DNA from: Geomonas subterranea
Lineage (GTDB): Bacteria; Desulfobacterota; Desulfuromonadia; Geobacterales; Geobacteraceae
Reading direction: 5' to 3'
Assembly (NCBI RefSeq): GCF_019063845.1
Contig: NZ_CP077683.1
Location: 3,898,501 to 3,962,500, forward strand
Length of the DNA: 64,000 nucleotides
Translations under genes and position numbers: made by a program
The notes under the pieces: generated by a model
The model's database searches: none
Told to the model about the DNA's origin: nothing
What the model saw: only the letters and a program-made list of their open reading frames with translations
Shown here: positions 44,139-52,927 of the stretch, piece by piece
How positions within the stretch are numbered: position 1 is the first letter of the stretch
Layout: every line of letters begins with the position of its first letter

Positions 44139-46463
44139 ATGACGACTGAAGAGAAGATCGAAAAAAAGGAAAAGGTAGCCAAGGAGGTTAAGGGGATGGC
44201 GTTCGGCGTCGCCGGCATCTTCCTGTTCATCGCGCTCGCCTCCTTCCACGGCGAGGACCTCTCCTTCAACAGCGTCTCCACCTTTACCCAGACCAAGAAC
44301 CTGGGGGGACGTTTCGGCGCGGAGCTGGCCGATTTCTTCCTGCAGCTCTTCGGCATGGCATCCTATATATTCCCCTGTACCCTCATCTACTTGGCTTACC
44401 GGTCCTTCACGTCGGATCCCATCAGATGGCGCCGCTACAAGCTGGTGGGGTTCATACTGCTCCTGCTGTCGCTCTCGGGGCTTTTCGCCTTTTTTCATGA
44501 AATGACGGAGTTCCTGGGACAGCGGGTCCAGACCGGCGGGTTTATAGGCTTCCAGGGAGCCTCCCTGCTGAAGCGCGCCTTCGGCCAGATCGGGGCGATG
44601 CTCATCCTCCTTCCGATGCTGGCTGCGAGTGCCATGCTCCTGTCCCGCTTCTCCTTCGTCCTCTTCGCCAACTGGTGGTTTACCGCGCTCAAGGAGAGCT
44701 GGGAGAAGCGCAAGCAGCGCCGCGCCCTGCAGCGCGAGCTCGCTTCGGAAAAGGGGGAGAAGGACGAGAAGCCCCGCCAGCACGCGGCCCCCATCATCAA
44801 GCCGGCCGCGGTGCCGCCGCCGGTTCCCGCGCCGGTGGCCAAGAAGGAGAAGAAAAAGGACGACAAGAAGACCGCCCCGGTGCAGGAGGCCTTCGATTTC
44901 ATCAAGGCGGAAGGGGATTTCAAGACCCCGCCGCTGTCCCTGCTCGATCCGCCCCCCGAGGGAGCCAAGCGCCAGGACAAAGAAACCCTGACCATGAACG
45001 CCCGGCTCATGGAGAAAAAGCTCAAGGACTTCGGCGTGGAAGGGGAGGTGGTGGAGATCTGCCCCGGCCCGGTCATCACCATGTACGAGTTCTCCCCGGG
45101 CCCCGGCATCAAGGTGAGCCGCATCGCCGGACTGCAGGACGACCTGACCATGGCGCTGCAGGCGCACTCGATCCGCATCGTGGCCCCGATTCCCGGCAAG
45201 GGGGTGGTCGGCATCGAGCTCCCTAACCGGGAGCGCGACATGGTGTCGCTCAGGGAGATCTTCAACTCCGAGCAGTTCCACAAGGGGAAGATGAAGCTCC
45301 CGATGGCGCTCGGCAAGGACATCGCCGGCACGCCGCTGGTCACCGACCTGGCCAAGATGCCGCACCTCCTGGTCGCCGGCGCCACCGGCTCGGGCAAGTC
45401 GGTCGCCATCAACACCATGATCCTGTCGCTTCTGTACACCTCGACCCCCAACGACGTCAGGATCATCATGGTCGACCCGAAGATGCTGGAACTCTCCGTC
45501 TACGAAGGGATCCCGCACCTCTTGCTCCCCGTGGTCACCAACCCCAAGAAGGCGGCCCTCGCGCTCAAGTGGGCCGTCGAAGAGATGGGACGCCGTTACC
45601 GCCTCATGTCCGACAAGGGGGTCAGGAACATCGATTCCTACAACCGCGAACTGGAGCGGCAGGAGAAGGAAGACGCCGAGAACAGGGCGCGCGAGACCGT
45701 GGTGGTCGAGGAGATCGACGAATCCGATCACCTCGAGGACCCGGAGGACATGGAGGCGCGCGAGGCGGCCATCCAGGCCTTCCTGGCCAAGGAAGAGCAG
45801 CTGGAGCACGGCCATCTCCCCTACATCGTGGTCATCGTCGACGAGCTCGCCGACCTGATGATGGTGGCCGGGCGCGAGATCGAAGAATCCATCGCCCGAC
45901 TGGCCCAGATGGCGCGTGCCGCGGGCATCCACCTGATCCTCGCCACCCAGCGCCCCTCGGTCGACGTCATCACCGGTCTCATCAAGGCCAACTTCCCGGC
46001 CAGGATCTCCTTCCAGGTCTCCTCGAAGATCGACTCCCGCACCATCCTGGACGGCAACGGCGCCGAGTCGCTCCTGGGCGCCGGCGACATGCTCTTCCTC
46101 CCGCCGGGAACCTCGAAGATGCTCCGCTCCCACGGCGCCTTCGTCTCCGACGCCGAGGTGCAGCGCGTGGTCGAGTTCCTGAAGAAGCAGGGGAAACCGG
46201 TCTACGAGAAGTCCATCCTGGAGATGAAGGCCGGCGACGAGAAGGGAGGTGGCGACGACGAGGAGGATATCGACGAGCGCTACGACGACGCCCTGGCCCT
46301 GGTGGCCGAGGCGAAACAGGCCTCGATTTCGATGATCCAGCGCCGCCTGCGGATCGGCTACAACCGTGCCGCCCGCATCATCGAGAAGATGGAGCAGGAA
46401 GGGGTCATCGGTCCCTCCGACGGCACCAGCAAGCCCCGCGAAGTTTTTATCAACAAGATCTAG
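44139..46463 (+). CDS. ftsK: FtsK/SpoIIIE DNA translocase
   Basis: The 774-residue protein pumps chromosome DNA at the division septum. Four membrane helices (about 20-175) are followed by a Lys/Pro/Ala linker and the motor: Walker [15 protein letters not shown], Walker [14 protein letters not shown] and [13 protein letters not shown]. The C-terminal winged-helix gamma domain ([29 protein letters not shown]) reads KOPS-type polarity sequences. An acidic insertion ([20 protein letters not shown]) lies inside the motor. ATG at 44139 is the first after the upstream repeat; no strong ribosome site precedes it. Confidence 0.94.
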   Translation: MTTEEKIEKKEKVAKEVKGMAFGVAGIFLFIALASFHGEDLSFNSVSTFTQTKNLGGRFGAELADFFLQLFGMASYIFPCTLIYLAYRSFTSDPIRWRRYKLVGFILLLLSLSGLFAFFHEMTEFLGQRVQTGGFIGFQGASLLKRAFGQIGAMLILLPMLAASAMLLSRFSFVLFANWWFTALKESWEKRKQRRALQRELASEKGEKDEKPRQHAAPIIKPAAVPPPVPAPVAKKEKKKDDKKTAPVQEAFDFIKAEGDFKTPPLSLLDPPPEGAKRQDKETLTMNARLMEKKLKDFGVEGEVVEICPGPVITMYEFSPGPGIKVSRIAGLQDDLTMALQAHSIRIVAPIPGKGVVGIELPNRERDMVSLREIFNSEQFHKGKMKLPMALGKDIAGTPLVTDLAKMPHLLVAGATGSGKSVAINTMILSLLYTSTPNDVRIIMVDPKMLELSVYEGIPHLLLPVVTNPKKAALALKWAVEEMGRRYRLMSDKGVRNIDSYNRELERQEKEDAENRARETVVVEEIDESDHLEDPEDMEAREAAIQAFLAKEEQLEHGHLPYIVVIVDELADLMMVAGREIEESIARLAQMARAAGIHLILATQRPSVDVITGLIKANFPARISFQVSSKIDSRTILDGNGAESLLGAGDMLFLPPGTSKMLRSHGAFVSDAEVQRVVEFLKKQGKPVYEKSILEMKAGDEKGGGDDEEDIDERYDDALALVAEAKQASISMIQRRLRIGYNRAARIIEKMEQEGVIGPSDGTSKPREVFINKI

Positions 46464-46470
46464 TCAGTCC

Positions 46471-46498
46471 GGGGACTGGCTCCGCAGGTGCCTGTCTC
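46471..46498. repeat. GGGGAC palindromic repeat, copy B
   Basis: GGGGACTGGCTCCGCAGG followed by TGCCTGTCTC is the reverse-oriented core of the repeats at 12651 and 48537, with one arm slightly degraded. It sits between ftsK and the ACT-domain gene. Confidence 0.75.
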
Positions 46499-46527
46499 CA
46501 TAAAACGGACCTTTAGAAGGAGGCCCA

Positions 46528-47094
46528 ATGAACCTTTGTCGCAAGCCCAACCTGGCCCATTTCGCCGTCACCATCATCGGCAAGGACCGCACCGGCATCG
46601 TGGCGGACACCTCCGAGGTGCTGTACAAGCTCGGCTGCAACGTCGAGGACTCCAGCTGCACCATGCTGGGGGGCGAGTTCGCCATGATCCTGATCGTCTC
46701 CCACGAGAAGCCCTTCTCCAAGAAGAAGCTGGAAGAAGAGTTCACCGCCAAGACCGCGGGCACCGGACTTTCCGCATTCGTTAGGACCCTGAAGGACGAC
46801 GAAGTCTGCTACCAGGGGCCGGAAGGGGAGCTCTGCCTCATCTCGGTGTACGGCTCGGATAAACCGGGCATCGTCTATCGCGTCACCCGCGAGCTTGCCG
46901 ACCGTGGCGTCAGCATTGCCGATCTGAACACCAAGCTGATCGGCAAGCCGACCGAGCCGGTGTACGTGCTGGTGCTCGAGGCCGCGCTGCCCCAAGGGCT
47001 CTCGGTTGAGGATGCGACCGCCCTGCTGGAAAAACTGAAAAAGGAGCTGAGTGTGGAGATTTCGGTGCGGCTCATTACACCCGTTTCCCTCTGA
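46528..47094 (+). CDS. Tandem ACT-domain protein (GcvR-like)
   Basis: The 188-residue protein consists of two ACT domains: residues about 8-90 (FAVTIIGKDRTGIVADTSEVL) and about 98-185 (LCLISVYGSDKPGIVYRVTREL). The DRTGIVA and DKPGIVY turns are typical amino-acid binding sites. GcvR-type proteins regulate glycine cleavage, but without GcvA nearby the role is open. AAGGAGG precedes the start. The def gene follows after seven bases, so they are an operon. Confidence 0.85.
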   Translation: MNLCRKPNLAHFAVTIIGKDRTGIVADTSEVLYKLGCNVEDSSCTMLGGEFAMILIVSHEKPFSKKKLEEEFTAKTAGTGLSAFVRTLKDDEVCYQGPEGELCLISVYGSDKPGIVYRVTRELADRGVSIADLNTKLIGKPTEPVYVLVLEAALPQGLSVEDATALLEKLKKELSVEISVRLITPVSL

Positions 47095-47101
47095 TTCTAA
47101 T

Positions 47102-47608
47102 ATGGCAGTTAAACCGATAGTCATCTATCCCGACCCCATTTTGAAGCAGGTCTGCCCCCCGGTGCAGGCCATCGACGATGAGATACGGCAGCTGATCGAA
47201 GACCTGGTGGACACCATGCACGCCGGGCCCGGTTCCGTCGGCGTCGCGGCGCCGCAGATCGGCGTCTCCCGGCGCGTCTGCGTCATCGACGTCTCGAAGA
47301 ACCGTCACGGCAAGGAGAACAACCACGGGCTGTTGCTCATGATCAACCCGGAGATCCTGGCCAAGAGCGGCGGCGCCGTGATGCGCGAGGGGTGCATGAG
47401 CGTGCCGGACTACACCGGTGACGTCGAGCGCGCCACCGAACTGACGCTTCGTTTCACCGAGCCCGACGGCAACGTGCGCGAGTTCGAGGCCTCCGGCTTC
47501 GAGGCCGTGGCCATCCAGCACGAGATGGACCACCTGGACGGTTTCCTGTTCCTGGACCGCATCGCCTCGCTGAAGACCGGCCTGTTCCGCAGGAAAAGCT
47601 ACAAATAA
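47102..47608 (+). CDS. def: Peptide deformylase
   Basis: The 168-residue enzyme removes the formyl group from new proteins. All three motifs are present: GVAAPQIG (GxGxAAPQ type), EGCMSVPDY (EGCxS, with Met replacing the usual Leu) and QHEMDHLDG (HExxH). The ATG at 47102 has no good ribosome site and probably depends on coupling to the ACT-domain gene just upstream. Confidence 0.95.
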   Translation: MAVKPIVIYPDPILKQVCPPVQAIDDEIRQLIEDLVDTMHAGPGSVGVAAPQIGVSRRVCVIDVSKNRHGKENNHGLLLMINPEILAKSGGAVMREGCMSVPDYTGDVERATELTLRFTEPDGNVREFEASGFEAVAIQHEMDHLDGFLFLDRIASLKTGLFRRKSYK

Positions 47609-47685
47609 ACCGAAACCCTTGGCCACGGAGAAAATCTGAGGGAATCTGAGAGAACCTGAAACCTTTTACTGGTCTCTCTCTGCTT

Positions 47686-47778
47686 GCCCACCGAAGCACA
47701 ACGTGCGAAGGCGGGTGCCCTCTGTGTCCCTCCGTGTCCTCTGCTGGCCCGCCGAAGCACATCGTGCGAAGGCGGGTG
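47686..47778. repeat. Pair of GCCGAAGCAC...GTGCGAAGGC hairpin repeats
   Basis: Two 31-32 bp copies (47686-47717 and 47747-47778) share CCCGCCGAAGCAC (or CCCACC) and CGTGCGAAGGCGGGTG. Each folds as CCCGCC-GAA-GCAC / GTGC-GAA-GGCGGG with symmetric GAA bulges. They lie in the same orientation between def and ccsA. Confidence 0.85.
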
Positions 47779-47809
47779 GTAACGCTTTCAGGCTTCCCCG
47801 AGTTCCCCT

Positions 47810-48526
47810 ATGAAATGGCTTCTCATCACTTCCGCGCTGCTCTACGTCGCCTCCATCCGCCGGCCCATCTTCGTGGCGGCGCTCGGCTGCAGCCTGGCCT
47901 ACCTCGCCTCGCGCGGGATGGCGCTGGGACGGCTTCCCCTGATCGGACCGCAGGATACCCTGGCCTTCTTCTCGGGGGCTCTCGGGCTCATGGGGCTTCC
48001 GTTCCTCTATAGCCGGCAGACTGCGGGCGTACGCTGGTTTTGCTGGGGGTGCGGCGCGCTGGCCGGCCTCTTCGCCGCCCTGGCGCTTCCCTTCCCGACC
48101 ATCAACATGCCGCTGCCTCCCATCCTCGACACCTACTGGTTCGAGTTGCACGTGGCGCTTGCCTTCTTCGCCTACGGCCTCTTCGGCATCGCGGCGCTCC
48201 TCGGTGTGGCCTTCCTGCAGGGGGGAGGGAAGCCGGCGCTCGACCTGCAGTACCGGGCCGCGCTGGTGGGGTACAGCTTCTTCTCCCTCTCCATGGTCTC
48301 CGGCGGCATCTGGGGGTATTACGCATGGGGCACCTACTGGCTGTGGACCGCCAAGGAGCTCTGGACCTCCATCCTCTGGATCTTCTACTCGCTATTCCTG
48401 CACCTGCGCCTCAAGGGGCAGGCATGGGAGCGCGGCTTCGCCTGGCTCGGCATCGTCGGATTCCTGGTGACGCTTTTCACCTACCTGGGCGTCAGCATGC
48501 TGATGCGGAGCTCGCATAGTTTCTAA
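47810..48526 (+). CDS. ccsA: Cytochrome c biogenesis protein CcsA/ResC-like
   Basis: The 238-residue inner-membrane protein has about eight helices and the heme-handling WWD-type segment GGIWGYYAWGTYWLWTAKEL followed by WTSILWIFYSLFLHLR. The usual WxWDxKExW reads WLWTAKELW, so the conserved Asp is Thr. With the following ResB-like protein it should form the system II heme lyase for periplasmic c-type cytochromes. It is short compared with many CcsA proteins but complete. Confidence 0.88.
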   Translation: MKWLLITSALLYVASIRRPIFVAALGCSLAYLASRGMALGRLPLIGPQDTLAFFSGALGLMGLPFLYSRQTAGVRWFCWGCGALAGLFAALALPFPTINMPLPPILDTYWFELHVALAFFAYGLFGIAALLGVAFLQGGGKPALDLQYRAALVGYSFFSLSMVSGGIWGYYAWGTYWLWTAKELWTSILWIFYSLFLHLRLKGQAWERGFAWLGIVGFLVTLFTYLGVSMLMRSSHSF

Positions 48527-48536
48527 CCGGTAGCTT

Positions 48537-48565
48537 GGGGACAGGGACCTGCGGAGCCAGTCCCC
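48537..48565. repeat. GGGGAC palindromic repeat, copy C
   Basis: GGGGACAGGGACCTGCGG followed by AGCCAGTCCCC, same orientation as copy A, lies between ccsA and the resB-like gene. Confidence 0.8.
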
Positions 48566-48584
48566 GGGTCCGACCAAAGAGGGA

Positions 48585-49268
48585 ATGCCCTTGCTGAAAA
48601 AACTCTACTCGACCTTCTGCTCCCTAAACCTCGGCCTTTGGCTCATGACCGGGGTCATGGTCACCCTGGCCCTGGGCTCCTTCTCCAGCGCGAGCTCGGA
48701 GCAGGGCGGCCTCAACGACATGCCGCTCCTCTTCTGGCTGCAGCGCGCGCCGCTCGGCTACTCCTGGTGGCTCTGGCTCTGCGTCGCCTGCATAGCGGTC
48801 CTCTTCGTCAACGCGCTCGTCTGCTCCATCGACGCCTTGCGCCGCAAAGGGCGCAGCGTGGCGCCGCACCTGATGCACGCGGGCTTCCTCCTCATAGTCC
48901 TGGCGCACCTCCTCTCCGCATATGGCGGCTTCAAACAACAGATGCAGCTGCCGCAGGGGGATTCTTTCGGTTTTCCGGACGGCGAGCGGGTCGTGGTGGA
49001 GCGGATCACAGGCGATGTGGGGCCGATGGGCATGATGAGCGGCTACCGCGCGGATCTCAGGCTCTCGGACGGTCTGCACGTAGTGCAGCCGAACCAGCCG
49101 CTCTTCCACAAGGGGTACGGCATCTACGTGAAGGACGTGGCGCTCAACCCGGTGCCGATGGCGCTCTTCGAGGTGCACAGGGAGCCGGGCGCGCTGACCG
49201 CATTCATAGGGGCGTTGATCTTTACGGTGGGTAACCTGATGCTGCTGGCGCAGCGCAAGGGGAGATAA
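48585..49268 (+). CDS. resB: ResB-like cytochrome c biogenesis protein
   Basis: The 227-residue protein has membrane helices at about 13-33, 59-82, 92-112 and 202-222 and a periplasmic domain between. LKKLYSTFCSLNLGLWLM at the start and the HKGYGIYVKDVALNP segment fit small ResB proteins. It partners CcsA in heme delivery to apocytochromes. It is shorter than classical ResB, as is usual in this group. Confidence 0.85.
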   Translation: MPLLKKLYSTFCSLNLGLWLMTGVMVTLALGSFSSASSEQGGLNDMPLLFWLQRAPLGYSWWLWLCVACIAVLFVNALVCSIDALRRKGRSVAPHLMHAGFLLIVLAHLLSAYGGFKQQMQLPQGDSFGFPDGERVVVERITGDVGPMGMMSGYRADLRLSDGLHVVQPNQPLFHKGYGIYVKDVALNPVPMALFEVHREPGALTAFIGALIFTVGNLMLLAQRKGR

Positions 49269-49275
49269 GAAGGAA

Positions 49276-49299
49276 GGGGCGCCTGGCGGCGCCCCTTTT
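49276..49299 (+). terminator. Rho-independent terminator of the ccsA-resB unit
   Basis: GGGGCGCC / GGCGCCCC stem with a TGGC loop followed by TTTT, eight bp after the resB stop. Confidence 0.85.
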
Positions 49300-49323
49300 A
49301 CGTTGCTCGATCGCTTTACGCCG

Positions 49324-49905
49324 TTACTTGATTTCTTTGACGCTCTTGATGATCATCGGGGTCTGCGGCACGTCCGGCATGCCGTTGGCGCCCCTGCCGG
49401 TCTTGGTGGCCGCGATCTTGTCGACCACGTTCATTCCCTCAATGACCTTGCCGAATACGGCGTAGCCGTATCCCATCATGCCGCCGCCCGGCCTGTTGTT
49501 CAGGAAGTCGTTGTTCACGGTGTTGATGAAGAACTGGGCGGTGGCGGAATCGACCACACCGGTGCGCGCCATGGCGATGGTGCCGCGCTCGTTTTTCAGC
49601 CCGTTCGCAGCCTCGTTCTTGATCGGGGCCTTGGTCGGTTTCGGATTCAGGTCCTGCCCGAAACCACCTCCCTGGATCATGAAGTTGGGGATGACGCGGT
49701 GGAAGATGGTCCCGTTGTAGAAGCCGCTGTTCGCGTAGTCGAGGAAGTTCTTAACGGAAATCGGCGCCTCTTTCTGGAACAGTTCGACCTTCACGTTGCC
49801 CTGGTTGGTCTCGATCAGCACCACCGGGTTCTTCGCCTCGGCGGCGAAGGCGCCGCCCGCCAGGAAGAGCCCCAGGATCAGAGCGTAGATGAATCTTTTC
49901 AGCAT
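49324..49905 (-). CDS. Cyclophilin-type peptidyl-prolyl cis-trans isomerase, exported
   Basis: The 193-residue protein begins with a signal peptide ending AGGAFAAEA, so it acts in the periplasm. The cyclophilin core shows FYNGTIFHRVIPNFMIQGG (catalytic Arg in FHRV), GTIAMARTG and SATAQFFINTVNN. AGGAGG lies ten bases before the ATG at 49905. It would help fold exported proteins such as the cytochromes. Confidence 0.93.
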   Translation of the reverse strand: MLKRFIYALILGLFLAGGAFAAEAKNPVVLIETNQGNVKVELFQKEAPISVKNFLDYANSGFYNGTIFHRVIPNFMIQGGGFGQDLNPKPTKAPIKNEAANGLKNERGTIAMARTGVVDSATAQFFINTVNNDFLNNRPGGGMMGYGYAVFGKVIEGMNVVDKIAATKTGRGANGMPDVPQTPMIIKSVKEIK

Positions 49906-50062
49906 GTTTTCATACCTCCTCTGGGATGGTTTATCGTTGCACACTTATAAGCCAATCCCCGCCGCCGGTCAACCATTCGCTGCTGTCCGGGCAACTAAGG
50001 GTTGACAGATCGGGCGCCGCCGTGGAAAATGCCCCATCATTAACGTTTATGGAGGAATGGAC

Positions 50063-51472
50063 TTGCAGATACAATTCGGCACAGACGGGTGGCGCGGCGT
50101 CATCGCCGACACCTTCACCTTTGAAAACCTGTCGCTGGTGGCGCAGGCCACCATGGATTATCTGCATAAACAGGGGCTTGCGGAAAAGGGACTGGTGATC
50201 GGTTACGACCGCCGCTTTCTCTCCAAGGAATTCGCCGAGCGCGTCGCGGCCATAGCGGCGGGCAACGGCATCAAGACCTGGCTCTCCGAAGGCTACGCGC
50301 CCACCCCCGCCGTCTCGTGGGCGGTTCACGAGAAGAAAGCAGGGGCCGGGGTGATGATCACCGCGAGCCACAATCCCGCACGTTACAACGGCTTCAAGGT
50401 AAAGGAATCCTTCGGCGGTTCCGCGCGCCCCTCCACGACCAAGGTCCTGGAGAAGATGGTGGCCGAGAACCAGGCGGCCTCACGTCCGGTGCAGGCCCTC
50501 GCGCTGGCCGAGGCGCTGGAGTCGGGACAGGTGGAGCTTTTCGATGCCACCGCCCCGTACCTGGCCCAACTGGGGCGCTACGTCGACCTCGAGCTGATCC
50601 GCTCCGCCGGCATCAAGGCGGTGGTCGATCCGATGTTTGGTGCCGGCTCCGGGCTGTTGCCGCTGTTGGTCGCCGGGATCGAGGAGATCCATGGTGCCGA
50701 GAATCCCTCCTTCGGCGGACATCCCCCCGAGCCCATCGCCGAGCACCTGGGTGAACTGGCGGCCATGGTCGAGGCCGGGAAGTTCCAGGTGGGATTGGCC
50801 CTCGATGGCGATGCCGACCGGATCGGCGCCGTAGACGAGACCGGCGAATTCTTCTCCTCGCACCGCATATTCACCGTGCTGTTGCGCCACCTCTACGAGC
50901 GCAAAGGGGTACGCGGCGCGGTGGTCAAGACCGTCTCCACCACGCAAATGATCGACCTCCTGGCGCAGAAATACGGCCTGAAGCTCTTCGAGACCCAGAT
51001 CGGCTTCAAGCACATCTGCGAGCTGATGCTGGACAACGACATCCTGATGGGGGGCGAGGAGTCCGGCGGCCTGGGAGTAAAGGGGCACATCCCGGAGCGC
51101 GACGGTATCCTGATGGGGCTGCTCCTTCTCGAGGCGATGGCCATGAGCGGGAAAGGGCTGCGGGCGCTTCTCGAGGAGACCATGGATGAGATCGGGCACT
51201 TCCACTATTCCCGCATTGACCTGCCCATCGACCCGCAGGCGAAGCAGCTCCTCCTGGAAAGGATGCAGGCCGGCGGGATCACCAGCATCGCCGGATTCGC
51301 CGTGGCGCGCCACAATTTCAGCGACGGTTTCAAGTTCATCTTCGGGGACGGATCCTGGCTTTTGATACGCCCGTCGGGGACGGAGCCGGTGCTCAGACTG
51401 TACAGCGAGGCGGGGGACCCGGAGAAGGTCGCGCTTCTTCTGAATGCAGCTCGCGACATAGCAAGCGTCTAA
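50063..51472 (+). CDS. Phosphoglucomutase/phosphomannomutase family protein
   Basis: About 469 residues of the alpha-D-phosphohexomutase superfamily. The phosphoserine loop is ITASHNPARYNGFK, the metal loop is LALDGDADRIGA, the sugar loop is MGGEESGGLG and the phosphate-binding tail is RPSGTEPVLRLY. Whether it acts on glucose, mannose or glucosamine is not clear. TTG at 50063 has GGAGG seven bases upstream; ATG at 50057 is the alternative but its ribosome site would be too close. mglB follows 96 bp downstream. Confidence 0.9.
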   Translation: MQIQFGTDGWRGVIADTFTFENLSLVAQATMDYLHKQGLAEKGLVIGYDRRFLSKEFAERVAAIAAGNGIKTWLSEGYAPTPAVSWAVHEKKAGAGVMITASHNPARYNGFKVKESFGGSARPSTTKVLEKMVAENQAASRPVQALALAEALESGQVELFDATAPYLAQLGRYVDLELIRSAGIKAVVDPMFGAGSGLLPLLVAGIEEIHGAENPSFGGHPPEPIAEHLGELAAMVEAGKFQVGLALDGDADRIGAVDETGEFFSSHRIFTVLLRHLYERKGVRGAVVKTVSTTQMIDLLAQKYGLKLFETQIGFKHICELMLDNDILMGGEESGGLGVKGHIPERDGILMGLLLLEAMAMSGKGLRALLEETMDEIGHFHYSRIDLPIDPQAKQLLLERMQAGGITSIAGFAVARHNFSDGFKFIFGDGSWLLIRPSGTEPVLRLYSEAGDPEKVALLLNAARDIASV

Positions 51473-51568
51473 GGAGCGGTTATCGCTAAGGCAATTACCT
51501 TGAAATGGCGTAACGCTTCTGCTATAGAATAAGCTTCGCAGCAAAAGTACCCCGCCAAGGAGACATTC

Positions 51569-52060
51569 ATGTCGAATCCTCAGTTGATTATGTACGATGA
51601 GGAATTCAAACAGATAAACGTCGTGCTCGACAAGTTGCTGCGCGAAGCCAATGCCAAGGTGATCTTCCTGGTGGACAAGAACGGCCAGTTGATCACGGGG
51701 TGCGGCGAGACCGAGCGTTTCGACACCACGTCGCTCGCCTCGCTCACCGCCGGCAACATCGCCGCCACGGGCGGCCTGGCCAAGCTGATCGGCGAGAAGG
51801 AGTTTTCCATCCTCTTCCACGAAGGGGAGAAGGACAACCTCCACATTTCCATCGTGGCCGGCCGCGTGATCCTGGTGGTGCTCTTCGATACCCGCTCTTC
51901 CCTGGGGTTGGTTCGTCTGCGCGTCAAGAAGGCTTCCGAGGAGCTCACCGCCATCTTCAACCGTCTTCTGCAGAAGAACGAGGAGAAGGAGAAGAGCGGC
52001 GACAGCGAGTTCCCCTTTGCGGAAATCACCGACGACGATATCGACAACCTGTTCAGCTAA
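51569..52060 (+). CDS. mglB: MglB-like Roadblock/LC7 protein
   Basis: The 163-residue protein has a Roadblock/LC7 fold (about 12-130), the type that acts as a GTPase-activating partner for MglA. Landmarks are KVIFLVDKNGQLITG and LASLTAGNIAATGGLAKLIG. The C-terminal part is acidic and ends DDIDNLFS. AAGGAGA lies upstream. It precedes mglA by 82 bp. Confidence 0.9.
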   Translation: MSNPQLIMYDEEFKQINVVLDKLLREANAKVIFLVDKNGQLITGCGETERFDTTSLASLTAGNIAATGGLAKLIGEKEFSILFHEGEKDNLHISIVAGRVILVVLFDTRSSLGLVRLRVKKASEELTAIFNRLLQKNEEKEKSGDSEFPFAEITDDDIDNLFS

Positions 52061-52142
52061 CCGGCATGCTTCGGTAGGATGGGGTGGCAGTGCGCGCCCC
52101 GGAAAACCCTGTGGTGCAGTAATTCATAAGAGGTAATGTAGG

Positions 52143-52730
52143 ATGTCCTTCATCAACTACGCTTCCCGCGAAATAAACTGCAAGATCGTCTACTACGGCC
52201 CGGGTCTCTGCGGCAAGACCACCAATCTTCAGTACGTCTACCAAAAGACCGCCGCCGACGCGAAAGGGAAGATGATCAGCCTCGCGACCGAGACCGAGCG
52301 CACCCTTTTCTTCGACTTCCTCCCCCTGGCCCTGGGCGAGATCCGCGGTTTCAAGACGCGTTTCCACCTGTACACCGTTCCCGGCCAGGTCTTTTACGAC
52401 GCCTCCCGGAAGCTGATCCTGAAGGGTGTGGACGGCGTGGTCTTCGTGGCGGACTCCCAGGAAGAGCGCATGGACGCCAACATCGAGAGCGTCGAGAACC
52501 TGCGCATCAACTTGATCGAGCAGGGATATGACCTGGACAAGATCCCGTATGTGGTCCAGTACAACAAGCGCGACCTCCCCAACGTGGTCAGCGTTGAGGA
52601 ACTGCGCCGCGAGCTGAACCCGACCAACGTCCCTGATTTCGAAGCCTGCGCCACCACCGGCGAAGGGGTCTTCGAGACCCTGAAGGCGATCGCCAAGCTG
52701 ATCCTGTTCGATCTGAAAAAAGGGAAGTAG
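52143..52730 (+). CDS. mglA: MglA-like Ras-superfamily GTPase
   Basis: The 195-residue GTPase has the P-loop [10 protein letters not shown], the switch II region [16 protein letters not shown], in which the Ras DxxG is replaced by TVPG as in MglA proteins, and NKRD for guanine recognition. MglA/MglB pairs set polarity and motility in Myxococcus; in Geobacteraceae the process they control is less clear. It is cotranscribed with mglB. Confidence 0.94.
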   Translation: MSFINYASREINCKIVYYGPGLCGKTTNLQYVYQKTAADAKGKMISLATETERTLFFDFLPLALGEIRGFKTRFHLYTVPGQVFYDASRKLILKGVDGVVFVADSQEERMDANIESVENLRINLIEQGYDLDKIPYVVQYNKRDLPNVVSVEELRRELNPTNVPDFEACATTGEGVFETLKAIAKLILFDLKKGK

Positions 52731-52769
52731 CCAGAAACCGCCGGGACGGCGGTGCATAGATAAAGAGAA

Positions 52770-52802
52770 GGGGGCGCCGGTATGACCGGCGTCCCCTTTT
52801 TT
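52770..52802 (+). terminator. Rho-independent terminator of mglBA
   Basis: GGGGGCGCCGGT and ACCGGCGTCCCC pair around ATG with one mismatch and are followed by six T. Confidence 0.85.
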
Positions 52803-52826
52803 ATCGATCGCGGCAAAAAAATCAAT

Positions 52827-52927
52827 GTAGGGGCGAATAATCATTCGCCCCAGTTGGCACCTCAGCCCATCTCGCCACTGAAGGTGGTTGGGCGCCGGTG
52901 GCTGGGCGAATGTTTATTCGCCCCTAC
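52827..52927. repeat. REPIN-like inverted repeat pair 2
   Basis: Left arm 52827-52850 (GTAGGGGCGAAT then AATCATTCGCCC), right arm 52904-52927 (GGGCGAATGTTT then ATTCGCCCCTAC), 53 bp apart. The right arm contains the stop codon of uvrC at 52924-52926. Confidence 0.87.
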
